Assembly (NCBI GenBank): GCA_002428935.1
Contig: DIYG01000115.1
Span: 1 to 15,446 of the forward strand
Reading direction: 5' to 3'
Length of the DNA stretch: 15,446 nucleotides
Origin: Halieaceae bacterium UBA6060
GTDB lineage: Bacteria; Pseudomonadota; Gammaproteobacteria; Pseudomonadales; Halieaceae
Both the position numbers and the translations under genes were made by a program. Positions 5,133-12,421 of this stretch are shown here, one piece after another. How positions within the stretch are numbered: position 1 is the stretch's first letter; each line of letters begins with the position of its first letter. Under the pieces are notes generated by a model. That model searched no databases and was not told the origin of the DNA. It saw only the letters and a list, made by a program, of their open reading frames with translations.

Positions 5133-7709
5133 GTGCCGGAAAAGCCAGGTAATCAGCCCCACACCCCCATGATGCAACAGTTCCTTCGCATCAAGCGGGA
5201 ACACCCCAACGAGTTGCTGTTCTACCGCATGGGGGATTTCTACGAGCTGTTTTACGAAGATGCCCAACGCGCCGCCGAGCTGTTGGACATCACCCTCACT
5301 GCCCGTGGCAAATCCGCCGGTGAGGATATCCCCATGGCCGGGGTGCCCTACCACGCGGCAGAGGCCTATCTCGCCCGGCTGGTGCGAGCGGGAGTTTCTG
5401 TGGCCATCGCCGAGCAGATCGGTGATCCCGCTACCGCCAAGGGCCCCGTTGAACGCAAGGTCGTGCGCATTGTTACGCCGGGAACCTTGAGTGACGAAGC
5501 GCTTATGGAGGAGCGGCGGGAACAACTACTGATGGCCATCATCGGTCACCAGGGACAGTTTGGTATCGCCTATTTGGATCTGGGCAGCGGGCGCTTTCGC
5601 CTGCTGGAGGTGAACGGCGACGAGGCCCTGCTGGGAGAACTGGAGCGGTTGGATCCTGCGGAGGTGCTTTATCACGAAGAACTCGTTCACAGCGCCATAA
5701 CGGAGCGCGCCGGCGCCAGACCTCAACCGGCCTGGGAGTTTGATCTCGAGAGCGCCCATCGGGCCCTGCGGGAGCAGTTCCAAACCCACGATCTACGGGG
5801 TTTTGGCTGCGAGGATATGCCCCTGGGTTTAGGTGCCGCCGGCTGCCTGATCAGCTACGTACGTGATACGCAACGCAGTCAGCTGCCTCATATCACCGCC
5901 ATAGCCACGGAGCGCCGGGAAGACAGCGTCGTAATGGACGCTGCCACCCGGCGCAACCTCGAAATCGATCGCAATATGGCCGGCGGTGATACGCACACAC
6001 TGTTTTCCGTACTCGACAGCACCCGCACCCCCATGGGAGGACGACTGCTCCGGCGCTGGCTCCACCGCCCTCTTACGAACCGTGAGGCCTTGGAGGAGCG
6101 TCTCAATGCTATCGAGAGCCTACGGACGGACTATCGTTACGAACGCCTGCGGGATCAACTTCGTCCCATTGGCGATGTCGAACGGATTGTCACGCGTATT
6201 GCCCTGGGGAGCGCCCGGCCTCGGGACCTCGTTCGCTTGCTCCTCACCCTGCAAGCCGTGCCGAACCTACGGGATGCCGCTGAGGGGGAATCCTGTGTCG
6301 CCCTGGCCGCCACCGCCACCGGCCTGGGTGACTTTCCCCACCTCATCAGCCTGTTGGACGGTGCCATCATCGACAACCCCCCAGTGGTCATCCGCGATGG
6401 CGGCGTCATCGCCACGGGCTACGATAAGGAGCTCGATGAGTTGCGCGCCATCAGCGAAAACGCCGCCGACTTGCTCCTCAAGATCGAAGAGCGGGAACGG
6501 GATCGCACAGGGCTAACGTCGCTAAAAGTGGGCTATAACCGGGTCCACGGTTACTACATCGAGTTAAGCCGCAGTCAGTCGGAACACGCCCCAGCCGACT
6601 ACCAACGCCGCCAAACCCTCAAGAATGTTGAACGATTCATAACCCCGGAACTCAAGGAATTCGAAGACAAGGCCCTGTCGAGTAAGAGTCGAGCCCTGGC
6701 GCGAGAAAAGCAGCTCTATGAGGAACTGATCACCACCCTGCAGGAAGACCTGATTGGCCTGCGAGGCTGTGCTGCGGCGATCGCTGAGCTGGATGTCTAT
6801 GCCGGCCTCGCCGAGCGCAGTCAGGTTCTGGACTTCTGCCGCCCAAGCTACAGCGAAGAACCCGTGCTGGAAATTCAACAGGGGCGTCACCCGGTGGTCG
6901 AAGGGGTACTGGATGAACCCTTCATCGCCAACGATACGCAAATGGATGACGCGCGGCGCATGCTGCTGATCACCGGCCCCAATATGGGCGGCAAGTCCAC
7001 CTATATGCGTCAAAATGCCCTGATCACCCTCCTGGCACATATCGGCTCCTTTGTCCCCGCGCAACGTGTTCGTCTGAGCATCGTCGACCGCATCTTTACT
7101 CGCATTGGTGCCGCCGATGATTTGGCCAGTGGTCGCTCCACCTTCATGGTGGAGATGACCGAAACCGCCAATATTCTCCACAACGCCAGTCCCCGCAGCC
7201 TCGTGCTCATGGATGAAGTAGGCCGAGGCACCAGCACCTTCGATGGTCTATCGCTGGCCTGGGCCGCAGCGCGACACCTGGCCAAGGAGTTGCGCGCCTT
7301 TACCTTGTTCGCCACCCATTACTTCGAGCTTACGGGCTTAGCGGACGAGCTTCCCGGCGTACAGAATGTGCACCTCGATGCGGTGGAACACCGCGATCAC
7401 GTGGTTTTTATGCATCGAATTCAGGAAGGCCCCGCCAGTCGCAGCTTCGGCCTTCAGGTAGCCAAGCTCGCGGGTGTGCCGGCGAAGGTGCTCTCCGCCG
7501 CCTCGGGAAAACTGAGAGAGCTTGAGCAACAGGGACCTGGGAGCGATTCTTCGGTATCTAAGCCTTCGCCCCAGGGGGATCTGTTCAGTGTTGGCATCGA
7601 TCATCCGGCCCTGGCACTCCTTGATGACAGCGACCCCGACACCCTGACACCCCGAGAAGCCTTGGATTTGCTCTATCGTCTGCGTGATCTCCGGGATACC
7701 GACGTCTGA
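5133..7709 (+). CDS. mutS: DNA mismatch repair protein MutS
   Basis: Recognises base mismatches and small loops in new DNA, then recruits MutL in an ATP-dependent way. At 858 aa it is of normal length. The mismatch-wedge motif F35-Y36-E37 sits in MGDFYELF. The N-terminal domain and connector run to about residue 260, followed by the lever and clamp region. The ATPase has Walker A GPNMGGKST at 615-623 and Walker B with D694-E695 in VLMDEVGRGTS, followed by FATHYFEL. Near the C-terminus QGDLF (814-818) is a strong match to the sliding-clamp-binding motif, and DPDTLTPREALDLLYRLRDL matches the tetramerisation segment of E. coli MutS. The start is GTG with AAGG five bases upstream, giving the same spacing to HTPMMQQ as in known MutS proteins. 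No defect is seen. fdxA follows on the same strand after 122 bases in which I find no clear promoter. Confidence 0.98.
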   Translation: MPEKPGNQPHTPMMQQFLRIKREHPNELLFYRMGDFYELFYEDAQRAAELLDITLTARGKSAGEDIPMAGVPYHAAEAYLARLVRAGVSVAIAEQIGDPATAKGPVERKVVRIVTPGTLSDEALMEERREQLLMAIIGHQGQFGIAYLDLGSGRFRLLEVNGDEALLGELERLDPAEVLYHEELVHSAITERAGARPQPAWEFDLESAHRALREQFQTHDLRGFGCEDMPLGLGAAGCLISYVRDTQRSQLPHITAIATERREDSVVMDAATRRNLEIDRNMAGGDTHTLFSVLDSTRTPMGGRLLRRWLHRPLTNREALEERLNAIESLRTDYRYERLRDQLRPIGDVERIVTRIALGSARPRDLVRLLLTLQAVPNLRDAAEGESCVALAATATGLGDFPHLISLLDGAIIDNPPVVIRDGGVIATGYDKELDELRAISENAADLLLKIEERERDRTGLTSLKVGYNRVHGYYIELSRSQSEHAPADYQRRQTLKNVERFITPELKEFEDKALSSKSRALAREKQLYEELITTLQEDLIGLRGCAAAIAELDVYAGLAERSQVLDFCRPSYSEEPVLEIQQGRHPVVEGVLDEPFIANDTQMDDARRMLLITGPNMGGKSTYMRQNALITLLAHIGSFVPAQRVRLSIVDRIFTRIGAADDLASGRSTFMVEMTETANILHNASPRSLVLMDEVGRGTSTFDGLSLAWAAARHLAKELRAFTLFATHYFELTGLADELPGVQNVHLDAVEHRDHVVFMHRIQEGPASRSFGLQVAKLAGVPAKVLSAASGKLRELEQQGPGSDSSVSKPSPQGDLFSVGIDHPALALLDDSDPDTLTPREALDLLYRLRDLRDTDV

Positions 7710-7831
7710 GCGCATACTTCTCATCACGCGGGCATGTCGCTACACTTCGCTGCACCGAGCACAATTGGAACTCGGAAAACGCTTTCGCAAACCCTGCAGC
7801 AAGCCTGCAAGAGCATTAAGGACCCAGTGGA

Positions 7832-8155
7832 ATGACCTTTGTCGTCGGTGAAGACTGTATCAAGTGCAAGCACACGGACTGCGTGGAAGTTTGCCCCGTG
7901 GACTGTTTCTACGAAGGCCCCAATTTTTTAGTTATTCACCCCGACGAATGCATCGATTGCGCCCTCTGCGAGCCCGAATGCCCCGTCGATGCCATCTTCT
8001 CGGAAGATGAGCTTCCGGAAGATCAGCAGGTATTTCTCGAACTGAATGCCGAACTTGCGGAAGTCTGGCCCAACATCACGGAAATGAAAGATGCCCTCCC
8101 CGATGCGGAAGAGTGGGCGGGCAAGCCCGGCAAGCTGGCCTTGCTCGAACGCTAG
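7832..8155 (+). CDS. fdxA: 7Fe ferredoxin FdxA ([3Fe-4S][4Fe-4S], Azotobacter FdI type)
   Basis: Soluble low-potential electron carrier, 107 aa. Nine cysteines are placed as in Azotobacter vinelandii ferredoxin I: C9, C12, C17, C21 and C25 in the first half, then DECIDCALCEPECP. By comparison with FdI, the 3Fe cluster uses C9, C17 and the last Cys of the second motif, and the 4Fe cluster uses C21 with three Cys of the second motif. The acidic C-terminal half, including AELAEVWPNITEMKD, is also FdI-like. AAGGA lies nine bases before the ATG. In Pseudomonas fdxA also sits between mutS and rpoS. Its partner enzyme is not evident here. The gene ends 70 bases from the convergent rpoS stop. Confidence 0.97.
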   Translation: MTFVVGEDCIKCKHTDCVEVCPVDCFYEGPNFLVIHPDECIDCALCEPECPVDAIFSEDELPEDQQVFLELNAELAEVWPNITEMKDALPDAEEWAGKPGKLALLER

Positions 8156-8187
8156 AGTCTAATGATGGGTTCGAACGCTAGTTTTTT
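8145..8187 (+). repeat. 11-base direct repeat at the fdxA stop followed by T-tract (possible weak terminator)
   Basis: TCGAACGCTAG occurs at 8145-8155, including the fdxA stop, and again at 8171-8181, 26 bases later. The second copy is followed directly by TTTTTT (8182-8187). This looks like a small duplication of the gene end. The T-tract would suit transcription termination of fdxA, but I see no strong GC stem before it (only TTCGAA and a distant CTAG/CTAG pairing), so termination is uncertain. Confidence 0.4.
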
Positions 8188-8225
8188 ACGCTCGGATCTA
8201 ACGCAAGAAACTTTAGAAGACAGCT

Positions 8226-9230
8226 TTACTGTTGAAGCAGGGCCTCAGCGGAGAGGCCTTGGCGCTCCAGAACCCGGCGCAGGCGCTTTAGCGCTTCCAC
8301 CTGAATTTGTCGCACCCGCTCCCGAGTCAAACCAATTTCCTGGCCTACCTCTTCAAGGGTACAACTGTCATAGCCCAGGAGACCGAAGCGGCGTACTACC
8401 ACTTCCCTCTGCTTCTCCGTGAGTTGGTTCAGCCAGGTCGCGATGCTTTCGTGAACCAACTCGTCTTGCAGTTCTTCCGATGGATCTCGACCGCCATCAT
8501 CAGCGATGGTTTCCACAACGGAAGCATCGCTGTCCGGTCCCAGGGGCGCATCAACGGAGCTGACCCGCTCATTGAGTCCCAGGAGGCGTGATACTTCCTG
8601 GGCGGATTTGTCCACGTGGGAGGCTATCTCGCTGGTGGACGGTTCATGATCCAGACGTTGGGTCAGTTCTCGGGCGGCGCGGAGACAACCGTTAAGATCC
8701 TTGACGACGTGGATGGGCAGGCGAATGGTTCGCGCCTGATTCATGATTGCGCGCTCGATGGTTTGACGAATCCACCAGGTCGCGTAGGTGGAAAAACGAA
8801 ACCCCCGCTCTGGATCGAACTTCTCCACCGCGCGCATAAGGCCCAGATTACCTTCTTCGATGAGATCCAGAAGACTCATGCCCCGATGAAGGTAGCGACG
8901 GGCGATCTTCACCACCAGGCGGAGGTTACTTTCGATCATGCGCTTGCGCGCGGCCTCGTCGCCCTTTTGGGTTAGGCGTGCGTAGTACTTCTCTTCGTCG
9001 GCGGTGAGTAACGGCACAAAGCCGATCTCATTGAGGTAAAGCTGGGTGGGGTCCAGGGTGATTTCTTTGCCGCCGCTCTCGTCCTCGGCGTCAGCGCTGG
9101 CTTCCGCAGTCAAAGCGGCCTCCGCCAGCGTAGGAACATCATGCTGGTCCGGCTGACCGCGCTGTCGGGAACGAAAGCTGGAAGCCGAAGCCTCGCCCTC
9201 GTCACCAGAGTGAACCTTGGAACGACCCAT
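8226..9230 (-). CDS. rpoS: RNA polymerase sigma factor RpoS (sigma-38)
   Basis: Stationary-phase and general stress sigma factor, 334 aa. A variable N-terminus is followed by region 1.2 (DPTQLYLNEIG, 60-70). Region 2 spans about 97-175, with MIESNLRLVVKIARRY, the core-binding LLDLIEEGNLGLMRAVEKFD and the -10-recognition RFSTYATWWIRQTIERAIM. Region 3 lies around 176-250. Region 4 ends with the helix-turn-helix LEEVGQEIGLTRERVRQIQV (292-311). K177 in IHVVKDLN corresponds to the E. coli residue (K173) needed for RssB/ClpXP turnover, though the next residue is Asp rather than Glu. Features that separate it from RpoD are its short length and the lack of region 1.1. The ATG has only a weak GGA nine bases upstream, within a long GC-rich leader after nlpD, consistent with translational control. 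Confidence 0.98.
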   Translation of the reverse strand: MGRSKVHSGDEGEASASSFRSRQRGQPDQHDVPTLAEAALTAEASADAEDESGGKEITLDPTQLYLNEIGFVPLLTADEEKYYARLTQKGDEAARKRMIESNLRLVVKIARRYLHRGMSLLDLIEEGNLGLMRAVEKFDPERGFRFSTYATWWIRQTIERAIMNQARTIRLPIHVVKDLNGCLRAARELTQRLDHEPSTSEIASHVDKSAQEVSRLLGLNERVSSVDAPLGPDSDASVVETIADDGGRDPSEELQDELVHESIATWLNQLTEKQREVVVRRFGLLGYDSCTLEEVGQEIGLTRERVRQIQVEALKRLRRVLERQGLSAEALLQQ

Positions 9231-9361
9231 GGGCTACTGTCCAAGCTTGATCCAGTTGTGGGTCCCGGAAGCCCGAGCGCGACCGACTTCACATCTGAGG
9301 CGCCCCGGGCAAAGCGGGGCCGCTCAGCTTACCCCGGGGTCCCGGCCCAAAACAAGCGCGT
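9231..9361 (-). promoter_or_regulatory. GC-rich rpoS leader between nlpD and rpoS
   Basis: 131 bases between the nlpD stop and the rpoS start. They include a six-base-pair stem GCCCCG/CGGGGC with a seven-base loop (9302-9320) and the self-complementary ACCCCGGGGT (9331-9340), with CCGGG runs that offer alternative pairings. The rpoS ribosome-binding site is weak. In enterobacteria the rpoS leader folds back on the translation start and is opened by small RNAs; a similar role here is inference. In relatives, rpoS promoters often lie inside nlpD; I could not pinpoint one. Confidence 0.45.
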
Positions 9362-10228
9362 TCAGCGCGGCGGAAGCAAGCGCAGGGGGTCTACCGGACG
9401 ACCTCTGCGGCGGATCTCAAAATGAAGTTTCACCGTGTCGGTTCCCGAGCTGCCCTTCCGTGCCACGGGCTGCCCCGCGCGAACCGTGTCGCCCTCCTCC
9501 ACGAGCAATGCATCATTATGGCCGTAGGCGCTTAGATAATCGTCACTGTGACGGAGAATCAGCATCAAACCGTAACCGGCGATACCACTGCCCGCGTACA
9601 CCACGCGCCCGCTTCGCGTGGCGCGGACCGCATCCCCCCGCTCGCCACCGATGTCGATCCCCTTGTTCAAATTCTCATCAAAGCGCCTCGTAAGTCTGCC
9701 GCCTGCAGGCCACAACCAGCCGGCATCCGACGATGGGCTGGTGGACGAGGACACGGATGACGAAGGCTTTGCGGGCGTTTTATTTGATGGAGCGGAGGCA
9801 CTGGTTTCGCTTTTGGCGACCCTGGCGGCGCTGCGCTCGGCACCGTTCTTTGAACTTGTGGAAGCCGTGCTGGTTGCCGGTTTGGGGGAAGCCGGAGATC
9901 GAGTCGTGGATGCGGCGGGAGTCGTCGCCGGAACGCGTGCTTCCCGGAGCTGAAGCCGCTGCCCTGGGAAAATAGTGTAAGGCGCGGAGATGTTATTGGC
10001 CGCAGCCAGACGTCGGTAGTCCAGGCCGTAGCGGAAGGCGATGGCGTACAAGGTATCGCCGCGCAGTACCGTGTAGCGCTGATCGCTGCGTGCCGTGCCG
10101 GGACCACTGCGATCTTCAATCGGCGCCGGCGGCTTATCGGCGCAACCAAAGAGCCCAAGAAGAACCAGTACAACGGTAGCCAGACGAAGGACGGAGAGCG
10201 TCCGCATCGGGTCTGGAGACGCCCGCAT
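9362..10228 (-). CDS. nlpD: NlpD-like LysM/LytM lipoprotein, amidase activator
   Basis: Envelope lipoprotein of 288 aa expected to activate the septal amidase AmiC during daughter-cell separation. A lipobox LFGC places the lipidated Cys at residue 29. A LysM peptidoglycan-binding domain follows (about 51-94: YTVLRGDTLYAIAFRYGLD). Then comes a long Ser/Thr/Ala/Pro linker (about 98-168) and a C-terminal LytM/M23 domain (171-284). The LytM zinc site is degenerate: Asn188 replaces the His of H-x-x-x-D (NKGID) and Lys267 replaces the first His of H-x-H (KLHFE). So it should be a non-catalytic activator, as known for NlpD. The ATG at 10228 has GGAG about ten bases upstream inside the end of the DUF368 gene; Met8 is a possible alternative start. 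It lies three bases after that gene and just before rpoS, the standard nlpD place. Confidence 0.95.
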   Translation of the reverse strand: MRASPDPMRTLSVLRLATVVLVLLGLFGCADKPPAPIEDRSGPGTARSDQRYTVLRGDTLYAIAFRYGLDYRRLAAANNISAPYTIFPGQRLQLREARVPATTPAASTTRSPASPKPATSTASTSSKNGAERSAARVAKSETSASAPSNKTPAKPSSSVSSSTSPSSDAGWLWPAGGRLTRRFDENLNKGIDIGGERGDAVRATRSGRVVYAGSGIAGYGLMLILRHSDDYLSAYGHNDALLVEEGDTVRAGQPVARKGSSGTDTVKLHFEIRRRGRPVDPLRLLPPR

Positions 10229-10231
10229 AGC

Positions 10232-11137
10232 TTAGCGCTCCAGCCCACCCCAGCGCGTTTCGAGGAGCCACACGGCAACAAACCCCAGGAGCATTAACGT
10301 CATACAGGGAAGCCATTGGGGATCGCCCACCAGCTCTCCGTACCCTTGCGGACTCAAGACCTGAGTCCGTCCGTCCATAGCTGCAGGAAGCTTCCAGGGC
10401 CATACCACCAGCAGAGAACCGAATAAAAACCCGGTCAGAAAAGCCAGAGTCTGACCGTGATAACGACCCAAAAGCCAATGCAATAGCCGGGAAAACACCA
10501 ACAGGCCGCTGCCCGCGCCGAGGGCAAAAAAGATTAAGGGAAGTAGCGAAAAAGACTCGATAGCGGCGAGGACCCGGGGATACATACCGAGGAGCACGAG
10601 AATAAAACTGCCGGAGATTCCCGGCAGGATCATCGCGCAGATAGCAATAAAACCGGCAAAAAAGAAACTCAGTTCGTGGGGGGGAAGGCTCAAGACCGGC
10701 GCCATGCCGATTGCGGTGGCGATGAGTACGGCCAGCACCAGCCCACCCACAGCACCGGGCGTCCAGCGCTGCACATGACGCAACAGAGTCAGCGCGGATG
10801 CGAGAATAAGTCCAAAAAAGAACGACCACAGCAACAGAGGTTCCGTGGCCAACAGATGGGTAATCAGTCGTGCCAGGGAAAACACGCTGAGGGCTATTCC
10901 CAACCCCAAGACAAGGAGGAAACCACCGTCTACCTTCGTCCACGCCTCCCGCCATCGGCCGTTGAGCACCAGCTTAAGCGCGGCGATATCAAAACCACTG
11001 ATGGCCCCAAGGAGTCGCGAGTAGATACCGGTGATAAACGCCATGGTGCCCCCGGACACCCCCGGCACGATATCCGCAGCCCCCATCAGCATGCCCCGTA
11101 AGAAGATGCCGGGAAACAAGGAGTCCCCGTCCTTCAC
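10232..11137 (-). CDS. DUF368 membrane protein, PopT-type polyprenyl-phosphate transporter family
   Basis: Polytopic inner-membrane protein, 301 aa, with roughly eight to ten hydrophobic segments. Two halves carry a matching motif: ADIVPGVSGGTMAFITGIY (21-39) and AMILPGISGSFILVLLGMYP (168-187). This internal PG-x-SG repeat is typical of DUF368. Members of this family (PopT) have been reported to return undecaprenyl phosphate, the lipid carrier for peptidoglycan and O-antigen, to the cytoplasmic face. That role is transferred by family, not shown here. The start is GTG with GAGAGG seven bases upstream. nlpD begins three bases after the stop, with its ribosome-binding site inside this gene, so the two are probably cotranscribed. 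A 130-base gap separates it from pcm. It takes a position next to nlpD that is absent in the E. coli order pcm-nlpD-rpoS. Confidence 0.9.
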   Translation of the reverse strand: MKDGDSLFPGIFLRGMLMGAADIVPGVSGGTMAFITGIYSRLLGAISGFDIAALKLVLNGRWREAWTKVDGGFLLVLGLGIALSVFSLARLITHLLATEPLLLWSFFFGLILASALTLLRHVQRWTPGAVGGLVLAVLIATAIGMAPVLSLPPHELSFFFAGFIAICAMILPGISGSFILVLLGMYPRVLAAIESFSLLPLIFFALGAGSGLLVFSRLLHWLLGRYHGQTLAFLTGFLFGSLLVVWPWKLPAAMDGRTQVLSPQGYGELVGDPQWLPCMTLMLLGFVAVWLLETRWGGLER

Positions 11138-11267
11138 CAGTAGCCTCTCAAGAGCAGTTCTTCACGAGTAGTCCTTGACGAGGAGCTACAGCCGAAAGGC
11201 AGGCAATGAGCGTCGAGGACGCTAGAAGTTTCGGGACTGCAGAGCGTGGCGACTGGAGCCCTGGCCA
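11138..11267 (-). other. 130-base gap between pcm and the DUF368 gene
   Basis: This is the only sizeable break between kdsA and nlpD, so a promoter for DUF368-nlpD-rpoS could lie here. I see no convincing -35/-10 pair, no terminator stem with T-tract, and no remnant of surE or truD coding sequence. Only the GAGAGG ribosome-binding site of the DUF368 gene is clear. Confidence 0.4.
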
Positions 11268-11939
11268 TCAACTGTTACCCAGGCCGGGAATCAGCGGTAC
11301 AAAGCGCACGGGTTCCACATCCCGGCGGACAAACCCCTGCTCCGTGTGCTCGATGACGACCAGGGTTTGCTCCCGTTGCCCCACCGGCAGCACAAGACGG
11401 CCACCGGGAGCCAATTGTTCCAGGAGAAGACGGGGAATCTGCTCTGGCGCCGCAGCGGCCAGTATTCCGTCGAAGGGCGCCTGGGCCGCCCAACCGTCGT
11501 AGCCATCACCGTGGCGCATTTGCACGTTGCGCAGCTTGAGCTGGCGCATACGCTTGCGTCCTGCCATCAGCAGGGGCTTTATCCGCTCCAGGGCATAGAC
11601 TTCGTCAACCAGGCCCGACAGTACGGCGCTCTGGTAACCGGAGCCACTGCCAATTTCCAGTACCCGAGCGGGCCGTTCCCGGCCTTCCACCAGCAGCTCG
11701 GTCATTCGCGCAACGATATACGGCTGGGACAGGGTTTGCTGGTAACCGATAGGGAGGGCCGTGTCTTCATAGGCGCGATGAGCCATGGCCTCATCGAGGA
11801 ACAGATGTCGAGGCACGTTTCGCATGACTTCGAGGACGGCTATGTTGGTAATGCCCTGGTCCACGAGGCGTTGCACCAAACGCTCGCGAGTACGCTGGGA
11901 GGTCATACCAATACCGGAGATTTGCGCGGAACGACTCAT
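11268..11939 (-). CDS. pcm: Protein-L-isoaspartate O-methyltransferase
   Basis: Repairs aged proteins in the cytoplasm by methylating isoaspartyl residues with S-adenosylmethionine. The frame gives 223 aa. The substrate-side motif ALPIGYQQTLSQPYIVARMT (61-80) and the AdoMet-binding motif VLEIGSGSGYQ (93-103) are intact, followed by RHGDGYDGW and the closing VEPVRFVPLIPG. The listed ATG overlaps the ispF stop as ATGA (11939-11936), which supports coupled translation. However, Met12 (start at 11906) gives MTSQRTRERL, exactly where Pseudomonas Pcm begins, and a usual length of 212 aa; it has no visible ribosome-binding site. Either start is possible. In most gammaproteobacteria surE lies directly upstream of pcm; here ispF does. 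Confidence 0.95.
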   Translation of the reverse strand: MSRSAQISGIGMTSQRTRERLVQRLVDQGITNIAVLEVMRNVPRHLFLDEAMAHRAYEDTALPIGYQQTLSQPYIVARMTELLVEGRERPARVLEIGSGSGYQSAVLSGLVDEVYALERIKPLLMAGRKRMRQLKLRNVQMRHGDGYDGWAAQAPFDGILAAAAPEQIPRLLLEQLAPGGRLVLPVGQREQTLVVIEHTEQGFVRRDVEPVRFVPLIPGLGNS

Positions 11940-12421
11940 AGGGCCGCCACCAAAACCACCGCGTGGACCGCGATCCCCTCCTCACGACCGATGTAACCAA
12001 GACGCTCCGTAGTGGTCGCTTTGACACTGACACGGCTTGGATCCGTACCCAGGTCCTCGGCCATGGTTTCGCGCATGGCCGATATATGGGGCGCCATTTT
12101 GGGAACCTGGGCGATGATGGTGACGTCGGCATTAAACAACGCAAAGCCCCGATCGGCCACGATGGCTACTGTACGTCGCAGCAGTTCTCGACTGTCGATG
12201 CCAGCATTCGCCGGGTCCGTGTCTGGAAAGTGGCTACCGATGTCGCCGGCGGCCACCGCACCGAGCAGGGCATCACACAGGGCATGGAGCACCACGTCGC
12301 CATCGGAATGGGCCAGGAGTCCGCGATCGTGGGGCACAGCGACACCACCGAGGACCAATTGCCCAGAGGCCTCCGGCCCTGCAAAGGCGTGCACATCGTA
12401 GCCGTGACCGATGCGCATCAT
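11936..12421 (-). CDS. ispF: 2-C-methyl-D-erythritol 2,4-cyclodiphosphate synthase
   Basis: Fifth step of the MEP isoprenoid pathway: converts CDP-ME 2-phosphate to MEcPP and releases CMP; a cytoplasmic homotrimer. 161 aa, the usual size. Zinc ligands D9 and H11 (GHGYDVH) and H46 (SDGDVVLH) are present, as are the loop LLAHSDGDV, the IGSHFPDTDP segment, IIAQVPKM and the nucleotide-side KATTTERLG near the end. Start and stop are both in four-base ATGA overlaps, with ispD upstream and pcm downstream. Product of IspD feeds IspE, then IspF, so the ispD-ispF pairing is functional. Two consecutive ATGs are present; the first is used for the overlap. Confidence 0.98.
   Translation of the reverse strand: MMRIGHGYDVHAFAGPEASGQLVLGGVAVPHDRGLLAHSDGDVVLHALCDALLGAVAAGDIGSHFPDTDPANAGIDSRELLRRTVAIVADRGFALFNADVTIIAQVPKMAPHISAMRETMAEDLGTDPSRVSVKATTTERLGYIGREEGIAVHAVVLVAAL

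Noticed and set aside
6564..7181. 205-codon minus-strand frame opposite mutS
   Set aside because: It runs antisense across the conserved MutS core and ATPase; its amino acid pattern reflects the codon bias of mutS.
8156..8225. RsmZ-like small RNA between fdxA and rpoS, as in Pseudomonas
   Set aside because: Only 70 bases are available and the repeated GGA loop motifs expected for an Rsm RNA are absent.
9731..9960. Simple repeat or frameshift in the nlpD middle region
   Set aside because: The Ser/Thr/Ala/Pro-rich stretch is the normal flexible linker between LysM and LytM domains and the frame stays open.
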